From: Flavobacterium sp. YJ01 | Lineage (GTDB): Bacteria > Bacteroidota > Bacteroidia > Flavobacteriales > Flavobacteriaceae | Reading direction: 5' to 3' | Length of the DNA: 64,000 nucleotides | NCBI RefSeq assembly: GCF_029320955.1 | Contig: NZ_CP119757.1 | Location: 124,001 to 188,000, forward strand | Shown here: positions 17,304-25,201 of the stretch, piece by piece | How positions within the stretch are numbered: the stretch's first letter is position 1 | Layout of the letters: every line of letters begins with the position of its first letter | Notes under the pieces: model-generated | What the model was told of the DNA's origin: nothing | The model's database searches: none | Seen by the model: only the letters and a program-made list of their open reading frames with translations | Made by a program: the position numbers and the translations under genes

Positions 17304-17756
17304 ATGCAGCGATTAAATTTCCCAATCTATAGTTTTCGGTTCAAAAATAACGAAAATAAAGTGTCTATTTTTGATGAAATAAGAAAAAAATTTATAATTC
17401 TTACTCCCGAAGAATGGGTTCGTCAGCACGTTGTTCATTACCTAATTTACGAAAAAAAATATCCAAAATCGCTAATTAACGTAGAGAAAGTTTTAAAAGT
17501 CAACGGGTTAAGAAAAAGATATGATGTTGTCGTTTTTAACTCAGATGGTTCTATACATATATTGGTAGAATGTAAAGCGCCCGAAGTTAGAATCTCTCAA
17601 GCAACTTTTGATCAAATTGCACGTTACAATATGACAATGCAGGCACGGTTTTTGAATGTCACAAACGGACTAAACCATTTTTATTGTCAAATGGATTTTG
17701 AAAACGAAAAATATGAGTTTTTGAGAAACCTGCCTGACTATAAAGAAAACCATTAA
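17304..17756 (+). CDS. stand-alone HsdR N-terminal-like (PD-(D/E)xK) protein
   Basis: This 150-residue protein resembles the nuclease domain at the N-terminus of type I restriction HsdR subunits. It has TPEEWVRQHVVHYLI near residue 31, then KRYDVVVF with the metal-binding aspartate and LVECKAPEVRIS with the ExK pair, followed by FDQIARYNMTM. No helicase, specificity or methylase gene is nearby, so it is not part of a type I system here. This orphan form recurs in Bacteroidota. Its role is unknown. It is followed after 24 bases by a glycosyltransferase gene and is probably co-transcribed with it. Confidence 0.85.
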   Translation: MQRLNFPIYSFRFKNNENKVSIFDEIRKKFIILTPEEWVRQHVVHYLIYEKKYPKSLINVEKVLKVNGLRKRYDVVVFNSDGSIHILVECKAPEVRISQATFDQIARYNMTMQARFLNVTNGLNHFYCQMDFENEKYEFLRNLPDYKENH

Positions 17757-17780
17757 TAAATAATAAAGAACTAGGTACTT

Positions 17781-18800
17781 TTGGATAAAATAGCAGTTGT
17801 CATTTTAAATTGGAACGGGGTAAAATTGCTTGAGCAGTTTTTACCTTCTGTTATTCAATTTTCTGAAGGTGCATCAATATATGTAGCAGATAATGCTTCT
17901 ACAGATAATTCTATTGCATTCGTCGCAGAAAATTTTCCTACTGTAAAAATTGTAAAAAACTCGGGTAATCATGGCTTTGCAAAAGGCTACAATGATGCTT
18001 TACAACATATTGATGCCGAAATCTATGCATTAGTAAATTCGGATATTGAAGTTACCGAAAATTGGCTTAAACCTATTCTCGAAACTTTCGATAGCGAAAA
18101 ACAAACAGCCATTATCCAGCCTAAAATCCTCGATTTTAAGAACAAAGAATATTTTGAATATGCTGGAGGCGCGGGTGGTTTCATAGATAAATATGGATTC
18201 CCATTTTGTAGAGGAAGAATATTTGATACAGTCGAAAAAGACAATGGACAATACAATGATAACATTGAATTGTTCTGGGCTTCAGGCGCCTGTTTCTTCA
18301 TCCGTAAAAATGTTTATCACGAATTAAAAGGTTTTGACGAAAGCTTCTTTGCTCATCAAGAAGAAATTGATTTATGCTGGCGCGCCGCAAATGAAGGTCA
18401 TATTATAAAGTATAATTCTCAATCTGTAGTTTATCATGTTGGAGGAGCAACTTTACAACAAGGTAATCCTAAAAAAACCTATTTGAATTTTAGAAATTCA
18501 TTATTAATGCTTGTCAAAAATCTGCCAAAAAGAGGATTATTCTGGGTGATTTTTTTCAGAATGGTTTTAGACGGAATTGCGGGTATCCGTTTTCTTACAC
18601 AAGGAAAATTTGGGCATACTTTTGCCATTTTAAAGGCACATTTTTCATTTTATTGCTTATCTTTAAAATATCTCGGAAAACGAAAAGATTTTCAAATACA
18701 GCAATACTATATGGTAAAAAGCATCGTTTTCCTTTATTATATAAGGAAATTGACCGTATTTAAAGAAATCTTTAACAGTATTCAAAATATTAAAAACTAA
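17781..18800 (+). CDS. family 2 glycosyltransferase
   Basis: The product is 339 residues starting at a TTG. No ATG is available before the conserved N-terminus VVILNWNG. A GT-A fold is shown by ADNASTDNS, by LVNSDIEV (the NSD stands in for DxD) and by the acceptor-site segment FFAHQEEIDLCWRAANEGH. The C-terminal 90 residues are hydrophobic and basic and probably associate with the membrane. The pattern is that of rhamnosyl/GlcNAc-type transferases of surface polysaccharide. The donor and acceptor cannot be predicted. The gene ends at the -7 box of the OmpA gene. Confidence 0.88.
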   Translation: MDKIAVVILNWNGVKLLEQFLPSVIQFSEGASIYVADNASTDNSIAFVAENFPTVKIVKNSGNHGFAKGYNDALQHIDAEIYALVNSDIEVTENWLKPILETFDSEKQTAIIQPKILDFKNKEYFEYAGGAGGFIDKYGFPFCRGRIFDTVEKDNGQYNDNIELFWASGACFFIRKNVYHELKGFDESFFAHQEEIDLCWRAANEGHIIKYNSQSVVYHVGGATLQQGNPKKTYLNFRNSLLMLVKNLPKRGLFWVIFFRMVLDGIAGIRFLTQGKFGHTFAILKAHFSFYCLSLKYLGKRKDFQIQQYYMVKSIVFLYYIRKLTVFKEIFNSIQNIKN

Positions 18801-18805
18801 ATTTG
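18798..18805 (+). promoter_or_regulatory. -7 promoter element for the OmpA-like lipoprotein
   Basis: This reads TAAATTTG and overlaps the stop codon of the glycosyltransferase. It gives the OmpA gene its own promoter, about 28 bases from its start. Confidence 0.55.
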
Positions 18806-18832
18806 TAATCAAGTCTAATTAAAATTAAATTT

Positions 18833-19666
18833 ATGAGAAAAATAGTTATCGCACTATCAGTATTAATGGCCCTAACATCATGTGTTTCTAAAAAGAAATA
18901 TGCTGAGTTGGAAGCAAAAAACAAAGAGACTCAAGATTTGTTAAACTCTTGTACTGTAAAATTAAATACGTGCTTAGAAGAAAAAGCTGGATTAGCTGCT
19001 ACTGCTGAAAGCTACAAACAACATAATCAAGACTTAATCAATAGTTCAAAAGATTTAACTATCTTAACTACTAAAGGTGCTGAAAACCTTGAAAAATCTC
19101 TTGAAAGCTTAAAAGAAAAAGATTTAAAAATCTCTAGACTTCAAGATGCTTTAACTAAAAAAGACAGTGTTACTTTAGCATTAGTTACAAGCTTAAAAGG
19201 AGCAGTTGGAATCAACGATCCAGACATCGAAATCAATGTTGAAAAAGGAGTTGTATTTATCTCTATCGCTGATAAATTATTATTTAAAAGCGGAAGCTAC
19301 GACGTAAGTGATAAAGCCAAATCTGTTTTGGCTAAAGTTGCTAAAGTTGTAAATGACAAACCAGATTTCGAATGTATGGTTGAAGGACACACAGATGACG
19401 TTCCTTACAAAAGCAACGGAGTTATCTTAGACAACTGGGATTTAAGTGTTAAACGTTCTACTTCTATCGTTCGTGTATTAACAAACGATCTTGGTGTTAA
19501 CCCAGCTAAATTAATTGCTGCAGGTAGAAGTTCTTACGTACCATTAGTTGCTAATGATTCTGCTGAGAATAAAGCTCGTAACAGAAGAACTCGTATTGTG
19601 GTTATGCCAAAAATCGATCAATTCTATGATATGATTGAAAAAGAAATGAAAAAACAAGCTAAATAA
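18833..19666 (+). CDS. OmpA-family peptidoglycan-associated lipoprotein
   Basis: This 277-residue protein has a lipoprotein signal, MRKIVIALSVLMALTSC, with the lipobox cysteine at 17. A long coiled coil follows (about residues 25-115), then a C-terminal OmpA/MotB domain. The peptidoglycan-binding residues lie in VEGHTDDVPY, NWDLSVKRSTSIVRVL and NRRTRIVV. It likely links the outer membrane to the cell wall. Codon choice is uniform (many GTT, GCT, AAA), as expected for a strongly expressed gene. It has its own promoter and a strong terminator. Confidence 0.92.
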   Translation: MRKIVIALSVLMALTSCVSKKKYAELEAKNKETQDLLNSCTVKLNTCLEEKAGLAATAESYKQHNQDLINSSKDLTILTTKGAENLEKSLESLKEKDLKISRLQDALTKKDSVTLALVTSLKGAVGINDPDIEINVEKGVVFISIADKLLFKSGSYDVSDKAKSVLAKVAKVVNDKPDFECMVEGHTDDVPYKSNGVILDNWDLSVKRSTSIVRVLTNDLGVNPAKLIAAGRSSYVPLVANDSAENKARNRRTRIVVMPKIDQFYDMIEKEMKKQAK

Positions 19667-19694
19667 TTCTTGTTTTCAAATAGCTTTAAAACAG

Positions 19695-19724
19695 AAAAGC
19701 AGGTCGATTGACCTGCTTTTTTTG
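19695..19724 (+). terminator. intrinsic terminator after the OmpA gene
   Basis: A perfect stem of aaaagcaggtc with gacctgctttt is followed by a T-run. Confidence 0.85.
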
Positions 19725-19856
19725 TATTCTTAATTTACCTTTTAATAACCAATTAAATACAAATCAAGAATGCATTATTTTAAATTAACTAACTAAATTT
19801 TAACTATAATAAAGTTAGGCATAATTTTTAAACTGTAATACAATTAAAGTTTTTTT

Positions 19857-20477
19857 TTACAAAATATCCACATCGCCTTTTCCTTCTCTTACAATTACAG
19901 GTTCATGTTCAGACAAATCAATGATAGTTGAACCGACATTATCTCCGTAACCGCCATCGATAACCAAATCTACAAGGTTTTGCCATTTTTCAAAAATTAG
20001 TTCTGGATCAGTTGTATATTCAATTACATCATCTTCATCACGAATAGAAGTAGAAACAACAGGATTTCCCAACTGACGGACAATTTCTAAAATTATATTG
20101 TTATCCGGCACACGAATACCAACCGTAGTTTTCTTTTTAAATTCTTTAGGTAAATTATTATTACCTGGCAAAATAAATGTATAAGGACCTGGCAATGCTC
20201 TCTTTAAAATTTTAAAAGTCGAGGTATCGATCTGACGAACGTAATCTGATAGATTACTTAAATCATGACAAATAAAAGAGAAATTTGCTTTCTCCAATTT
20301 GACACCTTTTATTTTTGCAATTTTTTCTAAAGCTCTCGAATTGGTAATATCACAACCCAAACCGTAAACAGTATCTGTTGGATAAATTACCAATCCACCA
20401 TTCTGAAGCACTTTTACAACTTTTGCAATTGCAGCTTCACTAGGTTTATCTGGGTATATTTTTATGAATTCGGCCAT
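19857..20477 (-). CDS. tsaC: L-threonylcarbamoyladenylate synthase (YrdC/Sua5 domain)
   Basis: This 206-residue protein has a YrdC domain throughout: GGLVIYPTDTVYGLGCDI near residue 23, KANFSFICHDLSNLSDYV, ALPGPYTFILPG, VGIRVPDN and NPVVSTSI. It makes threonylcarbamoyl-AMP for the t6A37 tRNA modification, with TsaE encoded at 7935. The start MAEFIKIYPDKPSEAAI at 20477 is preferred over an upstream non-conserved extension to 20507, which would run into the preceding membrane-protein gene. Confidence 0.93.
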   Translation of the reverse strand: MAEFIKIYPDKPSEAAIAKVVKVLQNGGLVIYPTDTVYGLGCDITNSRALEKIAKIKGVKLEKANFSFICHDLSNLSDYVRQIDTSTFKILKRALPGPYTFILPGNNNLPKEFKKKTTVGIRVPDNNIILEIVRQLGNPVVSTSIRDEDDVIEYTTDPELIFEKWQNLVDLVIDGGYGDNVGSTIIDLSEHEPVIVREGKGDVDIL

Positions 20478-20499
20478 TTTTATTTTTAGAATAAAGACA

Positions 20500-20983
20500 T
20501 TAGACAATAGAATAAAGACTACTCTTTATTTCTTTTTTAGTTTTTGACACAAAAAACAACATTGCAAAAGCAAGCAGATTAATTTTAAACTTCAAAGTTT
20601 CGTTGCTGCCATTTAATGTTGCAAAAAATTGTGAAGGTTGAAAGTCGAATCCTGCTAACAAATCATTAGTTAGATCTAGAGTGAAATTTACAGCTATTCT
20701 AAAATATTCCGCAAAATTCGAAAGCAACCAGTTGTAAAATTAATGAAACGAGAACCAAATTTAATCCTCTCAAATATTTTTTCTTATTTAATAACCATGC
20801 TGAATAAATACAAAAAGCAAAAAAAATAAAAGGAAGAATTAAAGGAACAAAAAACGGATTTTTGTATTTACCAGGATTGGTTGTCAATAATAAATAAGTT
20901 GTTAGTAATAAACCAACAAGTCCTCCAAAAAACTGGTAAATTTCAATAAAAGTGAGCCTTTTTGAAAGTGCTTTATCCAACAT
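20500..20983 (-). pseudogene. frameshifted small membrane protein
   Basis: Two overlapping frames make sense only together. The upstream part (20699-20983) encodes 94 residues with three hydrophobic segments and ends LQLVAFEFCGIF then stop. The downstream part continues in the next frame as RIAVNFTLDLTNDLLAGF and ends with a fourth hydrophobic segment (KINLLAFAMLFFVSKTKKEI). Removing one base from the run of four identical bases at 20701-20704 joins them into one 160-residue protein. This is either a real disruption or a sequencing error. I do not recognise the family. The gene is directly upstream of tsaC on the same strand. Confidence 0.7.
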
Positions 20984-21023
20984 ATTAACTATCTATTTTC
21001 TTTTCTCTATATTCTTTATTCTT

Positions 21024-23363
21024 TTAACCAACAACATCTAATTTAGCAAATCTCAACAGAAGTTTCTTAATTCCACCAACTTCAAATTTAATTTCTGCTT
21101 TTTTATCTGCTCCAACGCCTTCAAGATTAATCACTTCTCCTTTTCCAAAACGTTCGTGCATAACAATATTTCCAACAGTCAGTTTACTATCAAATAAATT
21201 TGGCGCACTTACTGCATTAGGATTCGTTCCGGCAACGGGTTTTAATTTTCTAATATTAAGATCTGGTTTCGGATTATTATCTGTAATATGTTTTGGTGGC
21301 GTTCCTCCTACCGGTTTTGACAATCTTAATTTAGATTTATCTACATCTCCAAAAATATCACCATCAATTGGCGATTTGTATCTGTAATTAGTTTCAGATG
21401 GTGTTAAGTATTCTAAAAACTGCCCATCAATCTCTTCAATAAAACGAGAAGGTTCACTATCTGTCAATTTTCCCCAACGGTAACGAGACTGAGCATAAGT
21501 CAAATACGCTTGATGTTCTGCACGTGTTAAGGCCACGTAAAATAAACGACGTTCTTCTTCCAATTCGCTTCTCGTACTCATACTCATGGCACTTGGAAAT
21601 AAATCTTCTTCCATTCCCACCACAAAAACATGTGGAAATTCAAGCCCTTTTGCTAAGTGAATCGTCATCAAAGCGACACGATCTTCATCATTTGTATCTT
21701 TATCCAAATCTGTTGCCAAAGCTACATCTTCCATAAATTCAGAAAGTGCACCTCTTGCTCCATCAATTTCTCTTTGTCCTTCGGTAAAATCTTTAATACC
21801 ATTTAAAAGCTCTTCGATATTCTGAATTTTTGCCATTCCTTCCGGAGTTGCATCTTTCTTCAATTCCTGAACTAAACCCGTTTTCTTAGCAACGTGATCT
21901 GTAATATAAAAAGCGTCCTGATTCTGATCGATAACCTGAAAACTCTGAATCATCGTAACAAAATCTTTCAATTTGTTTTTAGTTCCAGCGTTTAGCTTAA
22001 GATCAATTTTATCAATATTAACCATTACTTCCCAAATAGAGCGCTTGTAATGGTTAGCGGCAATTGTCAATTTTTCAACAGTTGTATCACCAATTCCACG
22101 TGCTGGATAATTAATAACACGAATCAAAGCTTCTTCATCTTTCGGATTCAGAACCAAACGCAAATAACATAAAACGTCTTTAATTTCTTTACGTTGGTAA
22201 AAAGATAATCCTCCATAAATTCTATAAGGAATATCACGTTTTCTCAGCGCATCCTCCATTGCACGCGATTGCGCATTCGTTCGATATAAAATTGCAAAAG
22301 CACCATTATGCAATTGATTCTGCATTTTCTGTTCAAAAATGGTACTCGCTACAAAACGTCCTTCTTCAGCATCTGTCAAACTTCGGTGGACTTTAATTCT
22401 CGGGCCAAAGTCATTGGCTGTCCAAACTACTTTATCCAGTTTCGTTTTGTTGTGCTCCATTACTGTATTTGCAGCTTCCACAATATTTCTAGTCGAACGG
22501 TAATTCTGCTCTAAACGGAACATTACAACGCCTTCATAATCCTTTTGGAAGTTCAAAATGTTGTTGATATTCGCACCACGGAAAGCATAAATACTCTGTG
22601 CATCATCTCCAACCACACAAATATTCTGAAATTTATCAGATAAAGCTCTCACAATCAAATACTGAGAATGGTTTGTATCTTGGTACTCATCAACCAAAAT
22701 ATAACGGAAACGATTTTGATATTTAGCCAAAACTTCTGGAAAACGAGTTAACAATTCGTTGGTTTTCAACAACAAATCATCAAAATCCATCGCACCTGCT
22801 TTAAAACAACGCTCTACATATTGCTGATAAATTTCTCCCAATCGTGGTCTTTTCGCCATTGCATCGGCTTCAACCAATTCTGGATTATTAAAATAGGCTT
22901 TAACCGTAATCAAACTGTTTTTATAACTCGAAATTCGTCCTAAAATCTGTTTAGGTTTGTAAATATCACGGTCTAACTGCATTTCTTTAATAATGGAAGA
23001 AATCAGTCTCGCCGAATCCTGAGAATCGTAAATAGTAAAATTGGAAGGATATCCTAAATGATCAGATTCTGCACGAAGAATACGTGCAAAAATAGAGTGA
23101 AAAGTTCCCATCCAAAGATTCTTTGCTTCAGATGCTCCCACAATATCCGAAATCCTGTGTTTCATTTCTCTTGCCGCTTTATTGGTAAAAGTCAGCGACA
23201 AAATATTAAACGCATCAATTCCCTGATGCATTAAATAAGCAATTCTAATTGTTAAAACACGAGTCTTTCCCGAACCTGCACCAGCAATAATAATCATTGG
23301 CCCGTCTTTCTTTAAAACAGGCGCTCTCTGCGCTTCGTTGAGCTGGTCAATATATTTCTGCAT
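21024..23363 (-). CDS. UvrD/PcrA-type ATP-dependent DNA helicase
   Basis: This 779-residue superfamily 1A helicase carries the motifs in order: IIAGAGSGKTRVLTIRIAYL (I, Walker A), LVDEYQDTNHSQY (II), VVGDDAQSIYAFRGA (III), LEQNYRSTRNI (IV), MTIHLAKGLEFPHVFVVGME (V) and RRLFYVALTRAEHQ (VI). The C-terminal part has a Tudor-like end (VGNIVMHERFGKGEVINLEG) typical of PcrA, which binds RNA polymerase. It acts in nucleotide excision and mismatch repair and in removal of RecA filaments. Length and C-terminal domain fit PcrA/UvrD and not Rep. A -7 box lies 21 bases upstream. Confidence 0.95.
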   Translation of the reverse strand: MQKYIDQLNEAQRAPVLKKDGPMIIIAGAGSGKTRVLTIRIAYLMHQGIDAFNILSLTFTNKAAREMKHRISDIVGASEAKNLWMGTFHSIFARILRAESDHLGYPSNFTIYDSQDSARLISSIIKEMQLDRDIYKPKQILGRISSYKNSLITVKAYFNNPELVEADAMAKRPRLGEIYQQYVERCFKAGAMDFDDLLLKTNELLTRFPEVLAKYQNRFRYILVDEYQDTNHSQYLIVRALSDKFQNICVVGDDAQSIYAFRGANINNILNFQKDYEGVVMFRLEQNYRSTRNIVEAANTVMEHNKTKLDKVVWTANDFGPRIKVHRSLTDAEEGRFVASTIFEQKMQNQLHNGAFAILYRTNAQSRAMEDALRKRDIPYRIYGGLSFYQRKEIKDVLCYLRLVLNPKDEEALIRVINYPARGIGDTTVEKLTIAANHYKRSIWEVMVNIDKIDLKLNAGTKNKLKDFVTMIQSFQVIDQNQDAFYITDHVAKKTGLVQELKKDATPEGMAKIQNIEELLNGIKDFTEGQREIDGARGALSEFMEDVALATDLDKDTNDEDRVALMTIHLAKGLEFPHVFVVGMEEDLFPSAMSMSTRSELEEERRLFYVALTRAEHQAYLTYAQSRYRWGKLTDSEPSRFIEEIDGQFLEYLTPSETNYRYKSPIDGDIFGDVDKSKLRLSKPVGGTPPKHITDNNPKPDLNIRKLKPVAGTNPNAVSAPNLFDSKLTVGNIVMHERFGKGEVINLEGVGADKKAEIKFEVGGIKKLLLRFAKLDVVG

Positions 23364-23383
23364 GTAATTTTTCTCCTTTTATG

Positions 23384-23391
23384 CAAAAATA
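23384..23391 (-). promoter_or_regulatory. -7 promoter element for the UvrD/PcrA gene
   Basis: On the minus strand this reads TATTTTTG, 20 bases before the start codon at 23363. Confidence 0.55.
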
Positions 23392-23403
23392 AGAATTAAA
23401 AAA

Positions 23404-23560
23404 GAAAGTTCCTAAGATGCTGAGACGCTAAGGAACTAAGTTTTTTTTGAAGCCAAACAATTGGCATTTTATTAGACATGGTTTCCCGCTTTCGGCTTTA
23501 TCTCTTCGCTCCGCTACGAGGATATCGCCTCAATCGGGGCTAGATTCAAACATTTTTTCT
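23404..23560. repeat. two adjoining intergenic repeat segments
   Basis: The first part (tcctaagatgctgagacgc, taaggaactaag) belongs to a 'cttag/ctcagc' family whose inverted relative lies at 24275-24312. The second part (about 23485-23545) is unusually G+C-rich for this window. It contains ctcttcgctccgctacgag and ends caatcggggctag, a string I associate with flavobacterial intergenic elements. No protein is encoded here. Confidence 0.5.
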
Positions 23561-23610
23561 GGAATTTATTGAAAGAAAATTCTTTAAAATTATCTTGTAT
23601 TTCCAAATTT

Positions 23611-23910
23611 ATGCAGAAGCAAATGAAAGTAAAATTAACAGAAAATGCCGAAAAAACATTTTCGCAAATTATTAGCAACTATAATGATCAAAAAGCTGCT
23701 AAGTTTTCAAATCAAACCATCTTCACAATAGAAGTAATTATTCAGAATAATTTCATAGGTTCTAAATATAAAAAAACTTCCTATAGAAAGTTTCCAATAT
23801 CAAATCAAGTGTTTTTATTTTATCTAATAGAAGAACAAACAATTTACATTGCTTTATTCTGGGACAATAAAAGAAATCCGCTAGAATTAGATATTATACT
23901 TAGCTCTTAA
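23611..23910 (+). CDS. RelE/ParE-like toxin protein
   Basis: This protein of about 99 residues starts at ATG 23611 (or 95 residues from ATG 23623, MKVKLTENAEKTF). The N-terminal helices are followed by the beta-sheet end typical of RelE/ParE toxins: TSYRKFPISNQVFLFYLI, then TIYIALFWDNKRNPLEL. The FWDN-R-NP ending is common in Bacteroidota members of the fold. Such proteins cleave mRNA on ribosomes or poison gyrase. The probable antitoxin lies on the opposite strand, tail to tail, with a 24-base overlap of the coding ends, which is an unusual arrangement. Confidence 0.75.
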   Translation: MQKQMKVKLTENAEKTFSQIISNYNDQKAAKFSNQTIFTIEVIIQNNFIGSKYKKTSYRKFPISNQVFLFYLIEEQTIYIALFWDNKRNPLELDIILSS

Positions 23911-24186
23911 TTTTTGTTTAAAATCTTCAAAGTCTACTGTTCTTCCAGCCTTTATATCTTCTTGGCTTTTCTGTAATTCTTGCATTAAAATTTCTTCGGG
24001 AAACAGTAAAGAAGTAATTAGCTTTACTTCTTGATGTGTAAAACTATTCGCCTTCAATTTTCTATAATAAGTTGCATGTTTTAATCCTAGTTTTTGAATA
24101 AAAAATTCCGTTTTGTAATATGATTTATCTATTAGTTCAGGTAATGAATTAACATATTTCTCATAATTTTCAACTATTTCTATCAT
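23887..24186 (-). CDS. probable antitoxin with HTH-like N-terminus
   Basis: This 99-residue protein has an internal helix-turn-helix-like stretch, FFIQKLGLKHATYYRKLKAN (about residues 29-48). It ends in EDIKAGRTVDFEDFKQKLRA, the kind of flexible acidic-to-basic tail by which antitoxins of the Phd/HigA kind wrap their toxin. It faces the RelE-like gene convergently. I infer the pairing from position and the C-terminal pattern. It could also be an unrelated small regulator. Confidence 0.65.
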   Translation of the reverse strand: MIEIVENYEKYVNSLPELIDKSYYKTEFFIQKLGLKHATYYRKLKANSFTHQEVKLITSLLFPEEILMQELQKSQEDIKAGRTVDFEDFKQKLRAKYNI

Positions 24187-24274
24187 TTCATGTAAATTAA
24201 ATTATCAAAATATGACACAAAAATAGTCAATTTATAGTTACAAAAAACAACTTTAACTATAAGTTCAAAAGGAA

Positions 24275-24312
24275 AAGCTCAGCAACTTAATATCTTAGAA
24301 CCTTAGTAACTT
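24275..24312. repeat. intergenic 'cttag/ctcagc' repeat, inverted relative of 23404
   Basis: This reads ctcagcaacttaatatcttag then aaccttagtaactta. It resembles the reverse complement of the segment at 23404-23440. The two copies bracket the toxin/antitoxin pair. Confidence 0.45.
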
Positions 24313-25078
24313 ACTTAAAAAACACATCATAAGCAAAACGGATCAAAGTTCCGACAACGACAACTAGAAAGAAAATTCTAATAAAACCATTTCCTTTATT
24401 AATTGCTAGTTTTGCTCCAAGCCAACCTCCAAGTCCGTTGCTAATTGCCATCGGAATTGCGATTGTCCAAATTATTTTTCCTTTAATCATAAACAAGCAA
24501 ATCGAACCAAAATTCGTAGCCAGATTCACCATTTTCGCATTCGCGGAAGCGTGAAGAAAATCAAAACCTAAAAGTGCAATAAAAGCCACAACAAAAAAAC
24601 TTCCCGTTCCTGGACCAATAAATCCGTCATAAAAACCGATAATTATACTAATTACAACCGCGTAAATTATTTGAGTGGCTTCTGAATGATCTTTAGCAAC
24701 ATGCTGTCCGAAGTTTTTCTTTGCGTAAGTATAAATAAACAAAAACGACAAAACGACTAACAAAAGTGGTTTCATAAAATCGTTACTGACAAGCGTTAAA
24801 ATTGTAGAACCGAGAAAAGCAGAAGGAACTGCCAAACACATCATTATGATTAATAATTTCCATTGAATAACAACTTTTTTCAAATATTGAAAAGCTGCAA
24901 AAGCTGTTCCGCTAAAAGCTGGAATTTTTAAGGTTCCAATGACTGTTGAAACGGGAAGATTTGGCAAAAGAATTAATCCCATTGGAGTCTGAATTAAGCC
25001 GCCGCCGCCAACAATGGCGTCAATAAATCCTGCTGCAAAAGCTGCTAAACAAAGAAAAAATATTATGTACAAATCCAT
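24311..25078 (-). CDS. TSUP family transporter (TauE/SafE)
   Basis: The product is 255 residues from the ATG at 25078 (MDLYIIFFLCL); an earlier frame start would add eight residues and cross the promoter. It has seven to eight hydrophobic helices. The N-terminal half has FAAGFIDAIVGGGGLIQTP and the C-terminal half the repeat-related GFYDGFIGPGTGSFFVVAFI, the paired glycine-rich motifs of the TSUP family. Members export or import sulfur- or carboxylate-containing anions across the cytoplasmic membrane. The substrate here is not known. Confidence 0.9.
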   Translation of the reverse strand: MDLYIIFFLCLAAFAAGFIDAIVGGGGLIQTPMGLILLPNLPVSTVIGTLKIPAFSGTAFAAFQYLKKVVIQWKLLIIMMCLAVPSAFLGSTILTLVSNDFMKPLLLVVLSFLFIYTYAKKNFGQHVAKDHSEATQIIYAVVISIIIGFYDGFIGPGTGSFFVVAFIALLGFDFLHASANAKMVNLATNFGSICLFMIKGKIIWTIAIPMAISNGLGGWLGAKLAINKGNGFIRIFFLVVVVGTLIRFAYDVFFK

Positions 25079-25113
25079 TATAAAGATATTTCGAACATAC
25101 AAAAAACAAGTTG

Positions 25114-25121
25114 CAAAAGTA
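25114..25121 (-). promoter_or_regulatory. -7 promoter element for the TSUP transporter
   Basis: On the minus strand this reads TACTTTTG, 35 bases before the start codon at 25078. Confidence 0.5.
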
Positions 25122-25177
25122 GGTGTTCCTTTTTGTTTATTAGCATAAATTTAAAGTGGATTTCTCCTCAAAAAGTA

Positions 25178-25185
25178 TATTTTTG
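25178..25185 (+). promoter_or_regulatory. -7 promoter element
   Basis: This reads TATTTTTG, 16 bases before the ATG at 25202. It supports that start over upstream in-frame alternatives. Confidence 0.55.
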
Positions 25186-25201
25186 TTCAAAAATTATTCA
25201 A

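Noticed and set aside
17304..18800. Type I restriction system or defence island around the HsdR_N protein
   Set aside because: No hsdM, hsdS, helicase or other defence gene is adjacent. The neighbours are holA, a glycosyltransferase and an OmpA gene.
20697..20727. Programmed ribosomal frameshift in the broken membrane protein gene
   Set aside because: The run TTTTAG lacks a classical slippery heptamer and a downstream stimulatory structure. A plain mutation or sequencing error is simpler.
23485..23545. Remnant of an insertion sequence or rRNA fragment in the G+C-rich stretch before the toxin gene
   Set aside because: No coding frame, terminal repeats or rRNA motifs are visible. It fits a flavobacterial intergenic element.
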